NCBI GenBank assembly: GCA_020636355.1
Contig: JACJYB010000018.1
Location: 1 to 64,000, forward strand
Direction: 5' to 3'
Source: Lewinellaceae bacterium
GTDB lineage: Bacteria > Bacteroidota > Bacteroidia > Chitinophagales > Saprospiraceae
DNA: 64,000 bases
This document shows, in pieces, positions 1 through 6,726 of the stretch; position 1 is the stretch's first letter, and the number at the start of each line of letters is the position of its first letter. A program made the translations under genes and the position numbers. The notes under the pieces are model-generated. The model saw nothing but the letters and a program-made list of their open reading frames with translations, did no database searches and was not told the origin of the DNA.

Positions 1-170
1 ATCTCCCGCTCGACCGCTTCCGGCGAGGCGCTGCGCCAGTAAGCTTGCACGGTAAGCGCCGGCTTTCTTTCCGTAGGCGGGTATTTCAGGGTCAACTCAG
101 GCACCAGCGCCAAGCCGATGACCGTGAGGGCCAGGGCAATGAGCAGGGTTTGAAATGGATTAACGCGCAT
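1..170 (-). CDS. RND efflux transporter, N-terminal fragment (runs off left edge)
   Basis: Only the first 56 codons are inside the window; the gene reads leftwards from an ATG at 170. The visible protein begins MRVNPFQTLLIAL, one transmembrane helix, followed by a periplasmic stretch with the pattern LTVQAYWRSASPEAVEREI. This matches the start of AcrB/CusA-type inner-membrane pumps, where the first helix is followed by a beta strand and the (G/R)(A/S)SPExVE motif of the porter domain. Such proteins usually have about 1000 residues and work with a periplasmic adaptor and a TolC channel. Which substrate class it serves cannot be told from this fragment. The next 150 bases to the right hold no gene. 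Confidence 0.75.
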   Translation of the reverse strand, partial: MRVNPFQTLLIALALTVIGLALVPELTLKYPPTERKPALTVQAYWRSASPEAVERE

Positions 171-318
171 GAGTTTAATGTGGTGTCATGGATTTTCAGT
201 TCCAGTATTCAAGGCATTACATTGAGCCACCACAGGCTGATACTTATCAAGCTGCGCAGCGTTGAAGCAGGTTTCAGGGGGCCTGTTGTCGTGCGGCGAC
301 TTGTCCTGCTGAGCCACG

Positions 319-510
319 TCATGCTAAGCGGAGTCGAAGCAGGAGTCGAAGCAGGAGTCGTAGCCCAGATGGGTAGCTAAAAGATTTCGGATAATGTTTA
401 GTCTTATGTTGCCAAATCCGAGACTTTAAGTCTGAAGTAACTCCGGTATAAAGGACTGTATTGTTTTTGTTGGTAAGTAGGTAAATGTAGTAATGATGGT
501 GGATATGCAT
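319..510 (-). pseudogene. GIY-YIG endonuclease, truncated remnant
   Basis: The first ~43 residues look like a small GIY-YIG (UPF0213/YhbQ type) protein: YYIYLLTNKNNTVLYTG near residues 7-23 carries the YIY and YTG halves of the signature, followed by a conserved Arg (R31) and His (H35) in RIWQHK. These proteins normally have about 85-100 residues and end with an FE(E/D) helix and an asparagine-rich segment. Here the sequence after PKSFS changes into a Leu/Arg-rich tail translated from a short GGAGTCGAAGCA-type tandem repeat at about 329-362, so the C-terminal catalytic part is missing. It is probably non-functional. It sits at the left border of the accessory island. Confidence 0.6.
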
Positions 511-570
511 TTGTGAATACTTCTTAATGTAAATGGTAATTTAAGTAATTATTTGTGATAGGTGGCTAGA

Positions 571-798
571 ACGGACAGCCACAGCGCTCTGCGAGACGCC
601 TCGCTGTGACACTTGTCCTAGCGAGCGAGGAACGAACGAAGCAATCCGTTATGCGCACACCGACAGACAGCTTCGTCGCTTATCCAAGCTCCTCGCTGTG
701 ACAAACAGTGTCATTACGAGTGAGGCACGAACGAAGCAATCCGTTATGCGCAACCCCGGCAGACAGCTTCGTCGCTCTTCGAGACGCCTCGCTGTGAC
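571..798 (+). repeat. interspersed ~90 bp repeat, partial plus two full units
   Basis: A partial unit (571-610) and two full units (about 614-702 and 709-798) of a repeat that also occurs at 3172-3481, 3672-3808 and 6628-6712, and inverted at 46046-46427. Each unit starts like GTCATTGCGAGYGAGG, continues with ACGAACGAAGCAATCCGT, a CCCCGGCAGACAGCTTCG core, and ends CCTCGCTGTGAC. The ends are partly complementary (GTCA..GCGAGG against CCTCGC..TGAC), so a unit can fold back on itself. No transposase is present. Together with the following duplicated segment this fills the gene-free stretch 511-951. Confidence 0.85.
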
Positions 799-861
799 AA
801 TCCGTCAATAGCCCCCCATTCAGAATTACACTACAATTATTGATAATTCGTTATATTGTAG
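781..861 (+). repeat. 81-bp direct repeat, copy A (pairs with 3790-3870)
   Basis: From GAGACGCCTC to TTATATTGTA this stretch is nearly identical to 3790-3870; the visible differences are one base in GCTGTGACAA/GCTGGGACAA and two in the AATAGC/AATACA part. It includes the end of a repeat unit plus about 55 bp of unique AT-rich sequence that is found nowhere else in the window. The two copies therefore bracket the ~2.9 kb block 862-3789 with the helix-turn-helix genes, the cysteine-rich peptide and the first propeller lipoprotein. Confidence 0.85.
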
Positions 862-906
862 ACAATCCCATTGTACCACTAAAAAGAAAACCCATGGTAT
901 ACAACC

Positions 907-948
907 CGAGTCAATCACTTCGAGTCAATCACTTCGAGTCAATCACTT
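907..948 (+). repeat. 14-bp tandem repeat, three units
   Basis: CGAGTCAATCACTT is repeated three times without a break (907-920, 921-934, 935-948) followed by a partial fourth copy (CGAGT). It lies directly upstream of the first helix-turn-helix reading frame, whose GTG start codon falls in the last partial unit. It could be slipped-strand duplication, or repeated sites for a DNA-binding protein. Confidence 0.8.
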
Positions 949-951
949 CGA

Positions 952-1137
952 GTGATAATCTATTCGAGTAGAAAGTACTCCCGGCAGGAATTGGCACAAA
1001 TGACCGGCCTATCGGTTTCGGCTTTAAAATGCCGGCTCCATGGAATTTTGACCATGAAGGGCAGACGTCTTACCATCAATGAGGTGGTGCAATGCCTGGA
1101 ACAAATGTCCATACCCTACCAGCTCAAACTAACATGA
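952..1137 (+). CDS. small helix-turn-helix protein
   Basis: A 61-residue basic reading frame with a helix-turn-helix-like segment, roughly residues 8-30 (YSRQELAQMTGLSVSALKCRL), resembling the DNA-binding helices of small phage/mobile-element regulators and resolvase-type domains. The GTG start at 952 lies inside the 14-bp repeats; the first in-frame ATG (1000-1002) would cut the helix-turn-helix, so GTG or an upstream truncation must be assumed. Its stop is followed by one base and then the ATG of a second protein with a similar motif, indicating a two-gene unit. I do not recognise a named family. It may be a regulator of the downstream cysteine-rich peptide gene, or a fragment. Confidence 0.5.
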   Translation: MIIYSSRKYSRQELAQMTGLSVSALKCRLHGILTMKGRRLTINEVVQCLEQMSIPYQLKLT

Positions 1138-1138
1138 C

Positions 1139-1462
1139 ATGGACTACCTCAAGACCCGTGAACAATTGGCTCAGGAATATGGCATCAGCCGGTCCACGTT
1201 TTATCGTCAGCTGAAAGAAGCAGGAATCACATTGCCACGAGGTATGCTGAATCCTTTATACCAATGTCAGATCTATCAGGTATTGGGTTATCCCCAGGGA
1301 AGGGAAGCCATGCCCTGGGACTGTGAAACATTATTGCAACAAAATGACACAAGTTTGAAACAAAAAAACACAAAATGGGTAATCGAATACCGTATAGTTT
1401 TGAAGGCATGGTTCAAAGCGCTAAAAACCGTAGGAGATTGCCGAAAATCCAGAAAAGAGTAG
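1139..1462 (+). CDS. small helix-turn-helix protein
   Basis: 107 residues, starting one base after the stop of the previous gene. Residues 4-28 (LKTREQLAQEYGISRSTFYRQL) form a clear helix-turn-helix of the kind in which a short turn GIS is followed by a recognition helix STFYRQLK. This resembles the N-terminal part of the preceding protein, so the two are probably diverged duplicates. The C-terminal half (from about residue 70) is very basic and Lys/Arg-rich. No effector domain is visible. The cysteine-rich peptide gene begins 23 bp downstream on the same strand, so the two helix-turn-helix genes and the peptide may be co-transcribed. Confidence 0.55.
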   Translation: MDYLKTREQLAQEYGISRSTFYRQLKEAGITLPRGMLNPLYQCQIYQVLGYPQGREAMPWDCETLLQQNDTSLKQKNTKWVIEYRIVLKAWFKALKTVGDCRKSRKE

Positions 1463-1485
1463 GTGAAGTTTAGAAAATAGAATAT

Positions 1486-1710
1486 ATGAAAACTATTTTT
1501 AAAACTGGCGTGATATTCAAGTTGATAATATTATTGTCGGTTCTCAGCCCCATGGGCTTAAAGTCACAATCATGCGGAAGTTATTGCATGACTTACAGGC
1601 AACTTTGTTCGTGTGGTGGATATAATTACATCTGTTGGGACGGGGATGGTAACTGCAATGTTAGTAGCCAGGTAACATGTTGTTTTGTTTGCAATTGCAA
1701 TGAAACATAG
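1486..1710 (+). CDS. secreted cysteine-rich small peptide (NVEALA-like in context)
   Basis: A 74-residue precursor. Residues 1-28 form a signal peptide (basic start, hydrophobic core IIILL-type, cleavage likely after SQ at 27-28). The remaining ~46 residues hold ten cysteines, spaced roughly C-x3-C-x6-C-x-C-x6-C-x6-C-x7-CC-x2-C-x-C, and few charged residues. In Bacteroides, small exported cysteine-containing peptides of the NVEALA family sit beside BF3164-type propeller lipoproteins; this gene has the same neighbourhood, since a propeller lipoprotein begins 119 bp downstream. I see no NVEALA motif, so membership is an inference from context. A processed, disulfide-rich exported product (signal or antimicrobial peptide) is plausible but unproven. 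Confidence 0.65.
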   Translation: MKTIFKTGVIFKLIILLSVLSPMGLKSQSCGSYCMTYRQLCSCGGYNYICWDGDGNCNVSSQVTCCFVCNCNET

Positions 1711-1726
1711 TATTCAATTTGATTAA

Positions 1727-1803
1727 TAGATGCCTTGTAAAATTTATCAATATATTTTCACAATAAAAGATACATAATAAAAATATCTTTTACAGGGCAT
1801 CTA
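1727..1803 (+). promoter_or_regulatory. overlapping alternative hairpins between peptide and lipoprotein genes
   Basis: A 16-bp left arm (1727-1742, TAGATGCCTTGTAAAA) can pair completely, with one G-U pair, with 1788-1803. Inside the loop a second hairpin is possible: AAAAGATA (1765-1772) with TATCTTTT (1784-1791). Both use bases 1788-1791, so the two structures exclude each other in part. The region lies between the peptide stop (1710) and the lipoprotein start (1830). It could be a terminator/antiterminator pair or a processing site that sets the ratio of the two products. Confidence 0.45.
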
Positions 1804-1829
1804 TAAAATATAAAATAATACGTACAAAT

Positions 1830-3020
1830 ATGTTTAAAAAATCCTTCCTTCTATTTTCAGCTTTCCTAATATTGGCCTGCAAATCGCACCCAGTCGACGA
1901 AATTGACAAAACTGATATTGCGGTTGGCACTCTACCCGAAAGGGAACTATATGAAATTACCAAAAATATTCAAATTACGCCTATAAAAGATAATTCTAAA
2001 TTTGGATATATAGGTGAGATCTACAGAGTGATCCCGTATCAAGATTATTTGATTCTATTTTACCTCGATTTCAATAGTCGGGCTCGCTCTATTGTAATTA
2101 CTGACGATAATGGCAATATCCAAAATATTATTACTTCTTTAAATGAAGGAAGTGATTACAGCTTCCTAGGTTATGCGGCAGATATCTCAGTATTAAATAA
2201 CAAGTTGTATGTATTTTGTCCTTTTAAACAAAAAATCGTAACATGTAATTTACCAGATCTTGAGATAAATGGTGAATATCAATCAAATATTGAAGCCGAT
2301 CAATTTATCGTGACCAATAATTATATCTATTATTATGGCAACAATAACTATAATCATAACGGTGCTTTTTACAATTGCATTGTTGCCGATTGGGAAGGTA
2401 ATATTCTAAACAAATTTGTCACACCGTTACCCTGCTTACAGTCAAACAAAGCATTTGGAACAAATATGTCTTCTTCCGGTGCGTCGAGCTATCTTTGGCA
2501 AAGTTTTGACTATAACATCTACCAGATACAGGAAGACAAAATCAAAATTGCCAAAAGTATTGACTTTGGAAATCTAGGCATTGATAATGCACTTTTAGAA
2601 CGTTGCAACAATCAGACTCTTGACCCTATAGATGTTTTTAATAATTTTGAAATTATTGGAGAATTCCAATATGCTAACTTTATCAATGGACAATATTTTA
2701 TAGCTTTTGCATTAAAAATGAAAGCAATTTGGGCATTCATGAACGAGGAAAGGGCATTTGCATTTCGTCCCAATTCACCATTCGTAGCAAGTAATATAAT
2801 CGGCTATTTCCCAAAATGGTACGACAACAATCAAAATGATCTGTATCTGGTACTCATGTCCGATGATTTCACGTATGCCCTGGAGAATGCCCCCACAGAG
2901 CAAATTAATAAATATAAAAGTTTCTCTAATCTCGATAGCTATCCGCTTTCTGATTTGAAACAAGTTAGACAAATAATTGTAAGGCTAAAAATCGATCCCG
3001 GCAAAATTTATACTAATTGA
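1830..3020 (+). CDS. 6-bladed beta-propeller lipoprotein (BF3164-like)
   Basis: 396 residues. A short lipoprotein signal ends in LILAC with the lipidated Cys at position 17. The rest consists of repeated blade-like segments rich in Tyr, Asn and Ile, with patterns such as DNGNIQNI, DWEGNILNKF and a long C-terminal strand VRQIIVRLKI, which fit the BF3164/6-bladed beta-propeller group of Bacteroidota surface lipoproteins. Their molecular function is unknown. The gene is visibly more AT-rich than most of the window, in line with recent acquisition. It follows the cysteine-rich peptide gene on the same strand and ends just before a repeat block. It is the best candidate for a partner of the peptide. 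Confidence 0.7.
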   Translation: MFKKSFLLFSAFLILACKSHPVDEIDKTDIAVGTLPERELYEITKNIQITPIKDNSKFGYIGEIYRVIPYQDYLILFYLDFNSRARSIVITDDNGNIQNIITSLNEGSDYSFLGYAADISVLNNKLYVFCPFKQKIVTCNLPDLEINGEYQSNIEADQFIVTNNYIYYYGNNNYNHNGAFYNCIVADWEGNILNKFVTPLPCLQSNKAFGTNMSSSGASSYLWQSFDYNIYQIQEDKIKIAKSIDFGNLGIDNALLERCNNQTLDPIDVFNNFEIIGEFQYANFINGQYFIAFALKMKAIWAFMNEERAFAFRPNSPFVASNIIGYFPKWYDNNQNDLYLVLMSDDFTYALENAPTEQINKYKSFSNLDSYPLSDLKQVRQIIVRLKIDPGKIYTN

Positions 3021-3171
3021 AGTGTACTTTGTCTACTTGACAACCTAGCCAGGTTAAATAATATTTTTTCAAAGTGATACAGATAATACCCATGGGTCAT
3101 CTGAAGTCAATTGAAATGACTGTATAATTTTCAATACCCACCTGCTGTTCCATTGTATTTGATGCAAAATA

Positions 3172-3481
3172 AAGCAATCCGTCATGCGATGCAATCCGTC
3201 TTACATAACCCCGACAGACAGCTTCGGCACTCTGTGAGATGCCTCGCTGTGACAACCAGTGTCCTAGCGAGTGAGGCACGAACGAAGCAATCCGTCATGC
3301 AGAACCCCGGCAGACAGCTTCGGCACTCTGTGAGATGCCTCGCTGTGACAACCAGTGTCATTGCGAGTGAGGAACGAACGATGCAATCCGTCATGCAGAA
3401 CCCTGGCAGACAGCGTCGGCGCTCTGCGAGACGCCTCGCTGTGACAACTTGCGAGAGAGGCACGAACGAAGCAATCCGTCC
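3172..3481 (+). repeat. interspersed ~90 bp repeat, two full and two partial units
   Basis: Units about 3172-3251 (left end damaged), 3257-3350, 3354-3446 and a partial unit 3448-3481. They are closely similar to one another and to the units at 571-798. The adjoining 3482-3671 contains no gene; it carries a stretch with repeated CTCGGTGTCA/CTCTGTGTAAC-like words of the kind seen in intergenic regions of this phylum. Frames open through the repeats on both strands, but their translations only mirror the repeat units and are not taken as genes. Confidence 0.85.
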
Positions 3482-3671
3482 TCTAAGCACCAGCAAGCCT
3501 CCGTTAAGAGCGTAGCTCGCCTCTGTGTCCTAAAATTGCCAGGGGCGCGGTCATTGCTCATTTCTAAACAACCAGATCTGTAAGCAGCAATAACTAACTC
3601 CGAGTCCCTCGGTGTCATCTCGGTGTCACTCTGTGTAACCATCAAACGCTGCGTAACACTGTGGTTAAACT

Positions 3672-3808
3672 CTACCCCGGCAGACAGCTTCGGCACTCTG
3701 CGAGATGCCTCGCTGGGACAACTTTCGAGCGAGGAACGAACGAAGCAATTCGTCATGCATAACCCCTACGGACAGCATCGTCGCTCTGCGAGACGCCTCG
3801 CTGGGACA
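3672..3808 (+). repeat. interspersed ~90 bp repeat, one partial and one full unit
   Basis: A partial unit (about 3672-3719) followed by a full unit (about 3720-3808) of the same family; both end with CCTCGCTGGGAC instead of CCTCGCTGTGAC, a shared difference suggesting that this pair was duplicated locally. The second unit runs into the 81-bp segment duplicated from 781-861. Confidence 0.8.
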
Positions 3809-3870
3809 ATCCGTCAATACACCCCCATTCAGAATTACACTACAATTATTGATAATTCGTTATATTGTAG
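3790..3870 (+). repeat. 81-bp direct repeat, copy B (pairs with 781-861)
   Basis: Near-identical to 781-861, in the same orientation. Its right end (3870) is exactly where the reading frame of the truncated propeller gene begins to look like protein; the last codon of the repeat in that frame is a stop (TAG, 3868-3870). This marks a recombination or insertion junction. Confidence 0.85.
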
Positions 3871-4083
3871 TTGATCCCTGTAGCCTTCCCCAGTGATAAA
3901 ATGGATACGCGTGACCGCCAGCAATTGGATCAGTTATTGGTATTTGATTGGAATGGCAAATTAATCAACCGATATAAGCTATCCCCACCAATTCTCTCTA
4001 GATTTACAGTCGACTTCAATAGGCATGAAATTTATGGCATTGCAATTAAGGATGATGTACAAATAGTTCGTTTTAGGTATTAA
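3871..4083 (+). pseudogene. C-terminal remnant of a BF3164-like propeller lipoprotein
   Basis: A 70-codon frame beginning at TTG 3871, directly after the 81-bp repeat. The peptide contains LLVFDWNGKLINRYKL followed by a FTVDFNRHEIYGIA blade and ends IVRFRY; this is the typical last-blade pattern of BF3164-family propellers (xVFDWxGxxxxxYxL, then FxVDxxxxxIYxI). The first ~300 residues, including signal peptide and lipobox, are missing. The truncation coincides with the repeat boundary, so the 5' part was probably lost in the rearrangement that also placed 862-3789 here. Confidence 0.7.
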
Positions 4084-4121
4084 TTATTTTTTTCAGCATT
4101 CTATTTCTCACTTATTATATA

Positions 4122-5357
4122 TTGGTAAATATTTTGAAATGTAGGGCAATTTTGAAACTAGACTTCTATTTGGCACATTTACTTCTGCTTGCATTAATTT
4201 TTGGTTGTTCCGAACCGGATTCCAGCCAAAATGACCTTACCGTCATTCCTGTGACAGCTTACAGCCAGATGAATGTTTCGGCCTTTTTTAGCACCATCAG
4301 CTACCTCCCTCTGAAGAACAGACAGGGTCAGGCCTACCTTGGTGAAGTTCGCAAAATGGAAGTTGATGAACATGGAATTACCTTTTTGCAGGGGCATTCA
4401 AGCAATGATGCCTCCATCTGTTGTTTCAACGCGGATGGTTCATATAAATTAACCTTAAATCACTTTGGGGAAGGGCCGGGAGAATATTCCACACTCACCG
4501 ACTTTAATCGGCTTCCAAATGGAGATTTTCTATTGCTGGATCAAAATGGCATGAGGATTAATCAATATAATCAGGAAGGTACCTGGATCGAAAAAATACC
4601 TTTAGCGGGCCTATATTACCGGATGGCGTTTTTCCCTGATGGGACTTCGGCTATGTACAAGGGTAATTTCCCGTCAGCTGATCCCAATCGATTGGTATTT
4701 TTGGACAAAGATCATAACGTTGTAGCCAGCTACTTCCCTGCCAAACCCTATTCTTCCTTGTTTATAATAGCCTCAAGAGAAAACTTTAGGAAGATCCAGG
4801 GTTCCTCTAATTATTTATTTAATCTATTTTTAGATCCTGTACTGTATGAAGTATCGCCAACCACGGTTACACCTAAATATAGAGTAGATCTTGGAGACAA
4901 CTGGTTACCAGGAAGTGTGCTGCAAAAATTGGCTAATAACCCAGATCGAAAACTGGCTCGCAAGTTGGTACTGGATCAAGAGGATTATGTCATTTACTTT
5001 AATTTCTTTTCAGAAAATGAAAAAGTTGTATTCCTTTCGTATTTCCTACATGGTCATTTGCACTGGTGTCTGTACAATAAGTCCAATCAATCCACTCTAA
5101 ACACCTATGCACGAACCAATAACATTGATGGTAGTCTGGTCGGAGAAGATGCCATCTGGCCTGTGTATCTTTATAACGACGAAGTAGTCTTTGTGCTTCA
5201 GGCACCGGATGTAGTCAGCAAGCTGAAAAATATTGCCAAAGCTACCGGCCGGACCTGGACCGAACTGCAAGAGCATCCGCAGAATGATTTTGAACGACTT
5301 GCCACTCAAGTAAATGAAGTGGATAATCCGGTATTGGCTTTTGCGAAATTAAATTAA
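4122..5357 (+). CDS. 6-bladed beta-propeller lipoprotein
   Basis: 411 residues from TTG 4122. A lipoprotein signal peptide (hydrophobic LLLLALIFGC) places the lipid-attachment Cys at residue 29. Near residues 116-128 it has GEGPGEYSTLTDF, the diagnostic G-x-GPGEY motif of the 6-bladed beta-propeller group, followed by blades such as GDFLLLDQNGMRINQYNQEG. No ATG is in frame near the signal peptide; TTG codons at 4122, 4134, 4152 or 4170 must serve as start, and the latter ones leave a more usual signal length. Likely a surface- or periplasm-exposed lipoprotein of unknown ligand. It is followed 76 bp later by another propeller-type lipoprotein. Confidence 0.75.
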   Translation: MVNILKCRAILKLDFYLAHLLLLALIFGCSEPDSSQNDLTVIPVTAYSQMNVSAFFSTISYLPLKNRQGQAYLGEVRKMEVDEHGITFLQGHSSNDASICCFNADGSYKLTLNHFGEGPGEYSTLTDFNRLPNGDFLLLDQNGMRINQYNQEGTWIEKIPLAGLYYRMAFFPDGTSAMYKGNFPSADPNRLVFLDKDHNVVASYFPAKPYSSLFIIASRENFRKIQGSSNYLFNLFLDPVLYEVSPTTVTPKYRVDLGDNWLPGSVLQKLANNPDRKLARKLVLDQEDYVIYFNFFSENEKVVFLSYFLHGHLHWCLYNKSNQSTLNTYARTNNIDGSLVGEDAIWPVYLYNDEVVFVLQAPDVVSKLKNIAKATGRTWTELQEHPQNDFERLATQVNEVDNPVLAFAKLN

Positions 5358-5433
5358 GCTTAACATAGCTATTCCTTAGCTATATTTATACCGTGAAAAG
5401 TCCGATTTTTGATATATTTAACCGGCACATTTA

Positions 5434-6624
5434 ATGCACTATCCACCTGATCGAACCAGGATTGCTATCCAGAAAAAGCAGTCATTTTTTCAAGTTTTAA
5501 GCAGTCATTTACTGATCATCATTTGTTTGTACAGTCTGTGGATAACCGCATGTCAAAGCTCCCCCGATCGAGAACATGCTCCCCACTCAGGATGTGTAAC
5601 GATGGGTGATACCTTTTCCATAAAAATTAAGGGCGACCGGGATGAATTTCTAGCCCGGCTGTGGCAAGTCCGGAAAATAGAAGGAAAGGAATATTACATC
5701 CGGGGGCTTGGTCCTTCTGGTGTTGATATTTGGGATCTGGAAACTAAAATGAAAACCGGACAAATTCGCATAGATAAGGATGGCCCTAATGCGATGGGTG
5801 AGATGGTATCCTTCTATTATCAAAATGTAGATTCATTGTTTGCACTCAGCCAAAGCCATATCAATTTATACAATGGTCAAGGGCAATTAGTGCGACGATG
5901 GTGGATCAATAATCCAGAACGAACAAACATCTCCGGAATTGACTTTAATCATTTTGCTTTCCGGAATAATCAGATCAATACAAATGCTATTTTTTATCAT
6001 TATGGACGTATTTATGGGACGATCAGAATGCAAAATGGATCTCTGGCAAATTATGACTACCCAATACTTGGATTTCTTGATTTGGACTCCAGTAAATGGG
6101 TCAATTTGGCCATTTATTATCCGGATGAATTCCAGCATAATTCCTATGGTTTACTGGATTGGCCAAATGTCGTTTACACAAGAGATCGGATTATCGTCAG
6201 CTTCATGATAGGTGCAGATTTTTGGGTATATGATTATTCAGGTAACTTGATAAATCGCTTTTCTCCGAAAGGTGGTTATTCTGACTTGAAGGCTGAACCC
6301 TATAAACAATCAGGTGCGTACGATCCTGAACGAATGATGGAGCATTTAAATAATAATCCATCGTTTTATCCGGTCTATTATTTTAAAGATGCCCACACTT
6401 ATTTTAGGGTCATTGCCAATGCAAAGCAAGAGGATCCCCATTTGTATTTCCTGGTTTTGATGAGCGAAGCGGGACAAACCATCCACGAAGAATCCATATT
6501 AACCACCGAACGTTTTCAAATGAACGGACGGTTCTACACTTCCAACTTCTATTACATACCCTATGTTCAAACCAATGAGAACCGGGTAGACTTGGCAGTA
6601 CTGGATCCGGGATGTGGAAGGTAA
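5434..6624 (+). CDS. propeller-type lipoprotein (DUF4221-like)
   Basis: 396 residues with a long N-terminal signal ending ITAC, lipidated Cys at residue 40. Downstream blades carry short strand-turn-strand segments (for example INLYNGQGQLVRRWW and FWVYDYSGNLINRFSPKG) similar in style to the other two lipoproteins in this island, but the GPGEY motif is absent. The late segment YFLVLMSEAGQTI resembles the same region of the protein at 1830 (LYLVLMSDD), so those two may be closer relatives. Function unknown. The last 90 bp before the convergent gene at 6727 hold another copy of the interspersed repeat. Confidence 0.65.
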   Translation: MHYPPDRTRIAIQKKQSFFQVLSSHLLIIICLYSLWITACQSSPDREHAPHSGCVTMGDTFSIKIKGDRDEFLARLWQVRKIEGKEYYIRGLGPSGVDIWDLETKMKTGQIRIDKDGPNAMGEMVSFYYQNVDSLFALSQSHINLYNGQGQLVRRWWINNPERTNISGIDFNHFAFRNNQINTNAIFYHYGRIYGTIRMQNGSLANYDYPILGFLDLDSSKWVNLAIYYPDEFQHNSYGLLDWPNVVYTRDRIIVSFMIGADFWVYDYSGNLINRFSPKGGYSDLKAEPYKQSGAYDPERMMEHLNNNPSFYPVYYFKDAHTYFRVIANAKQEDPHLYFLVLMSEAGQTIHEESILTTERFQMNGRFYTSNFYYIPYVQTNENRVDLAVLDPGCGR

Positions 6625-6627
6625 TCC

Positions 6628-6712
6628 TTGGCACGAACGAAGCAAACCGTTATGCCCAACCCCGGCAGACAGCTTCGTCGCTTTACCTGGCGCTCGCTGT
6701 GGCAACAAGTGT
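6628..6712 (+). repeat. interspersed ~90 bp repeat, one unit
   Basis: GGCACGAACGAAGCAAACCGT, the CCCCGGCAGACAGCTTCG core and a diverged right end (GCGCTCGCTGTGGCAAC) identify one decayed unit of the repeat found at 571-798. It starts a few bases after the stop codon of the propeller lipoprotein and lies between two convergent genes. Confidence 0.75.
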
Positions 6713-6726
6713 CCCAACCTCCAACC

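Noticed and set aside
3153..3515. Overlapping reading frames on both strands through the repeat block
   Set aside because: Their translations are repeated copies of the same peptide that follow the repeat unit; open frames result from repeat composition, not selection.
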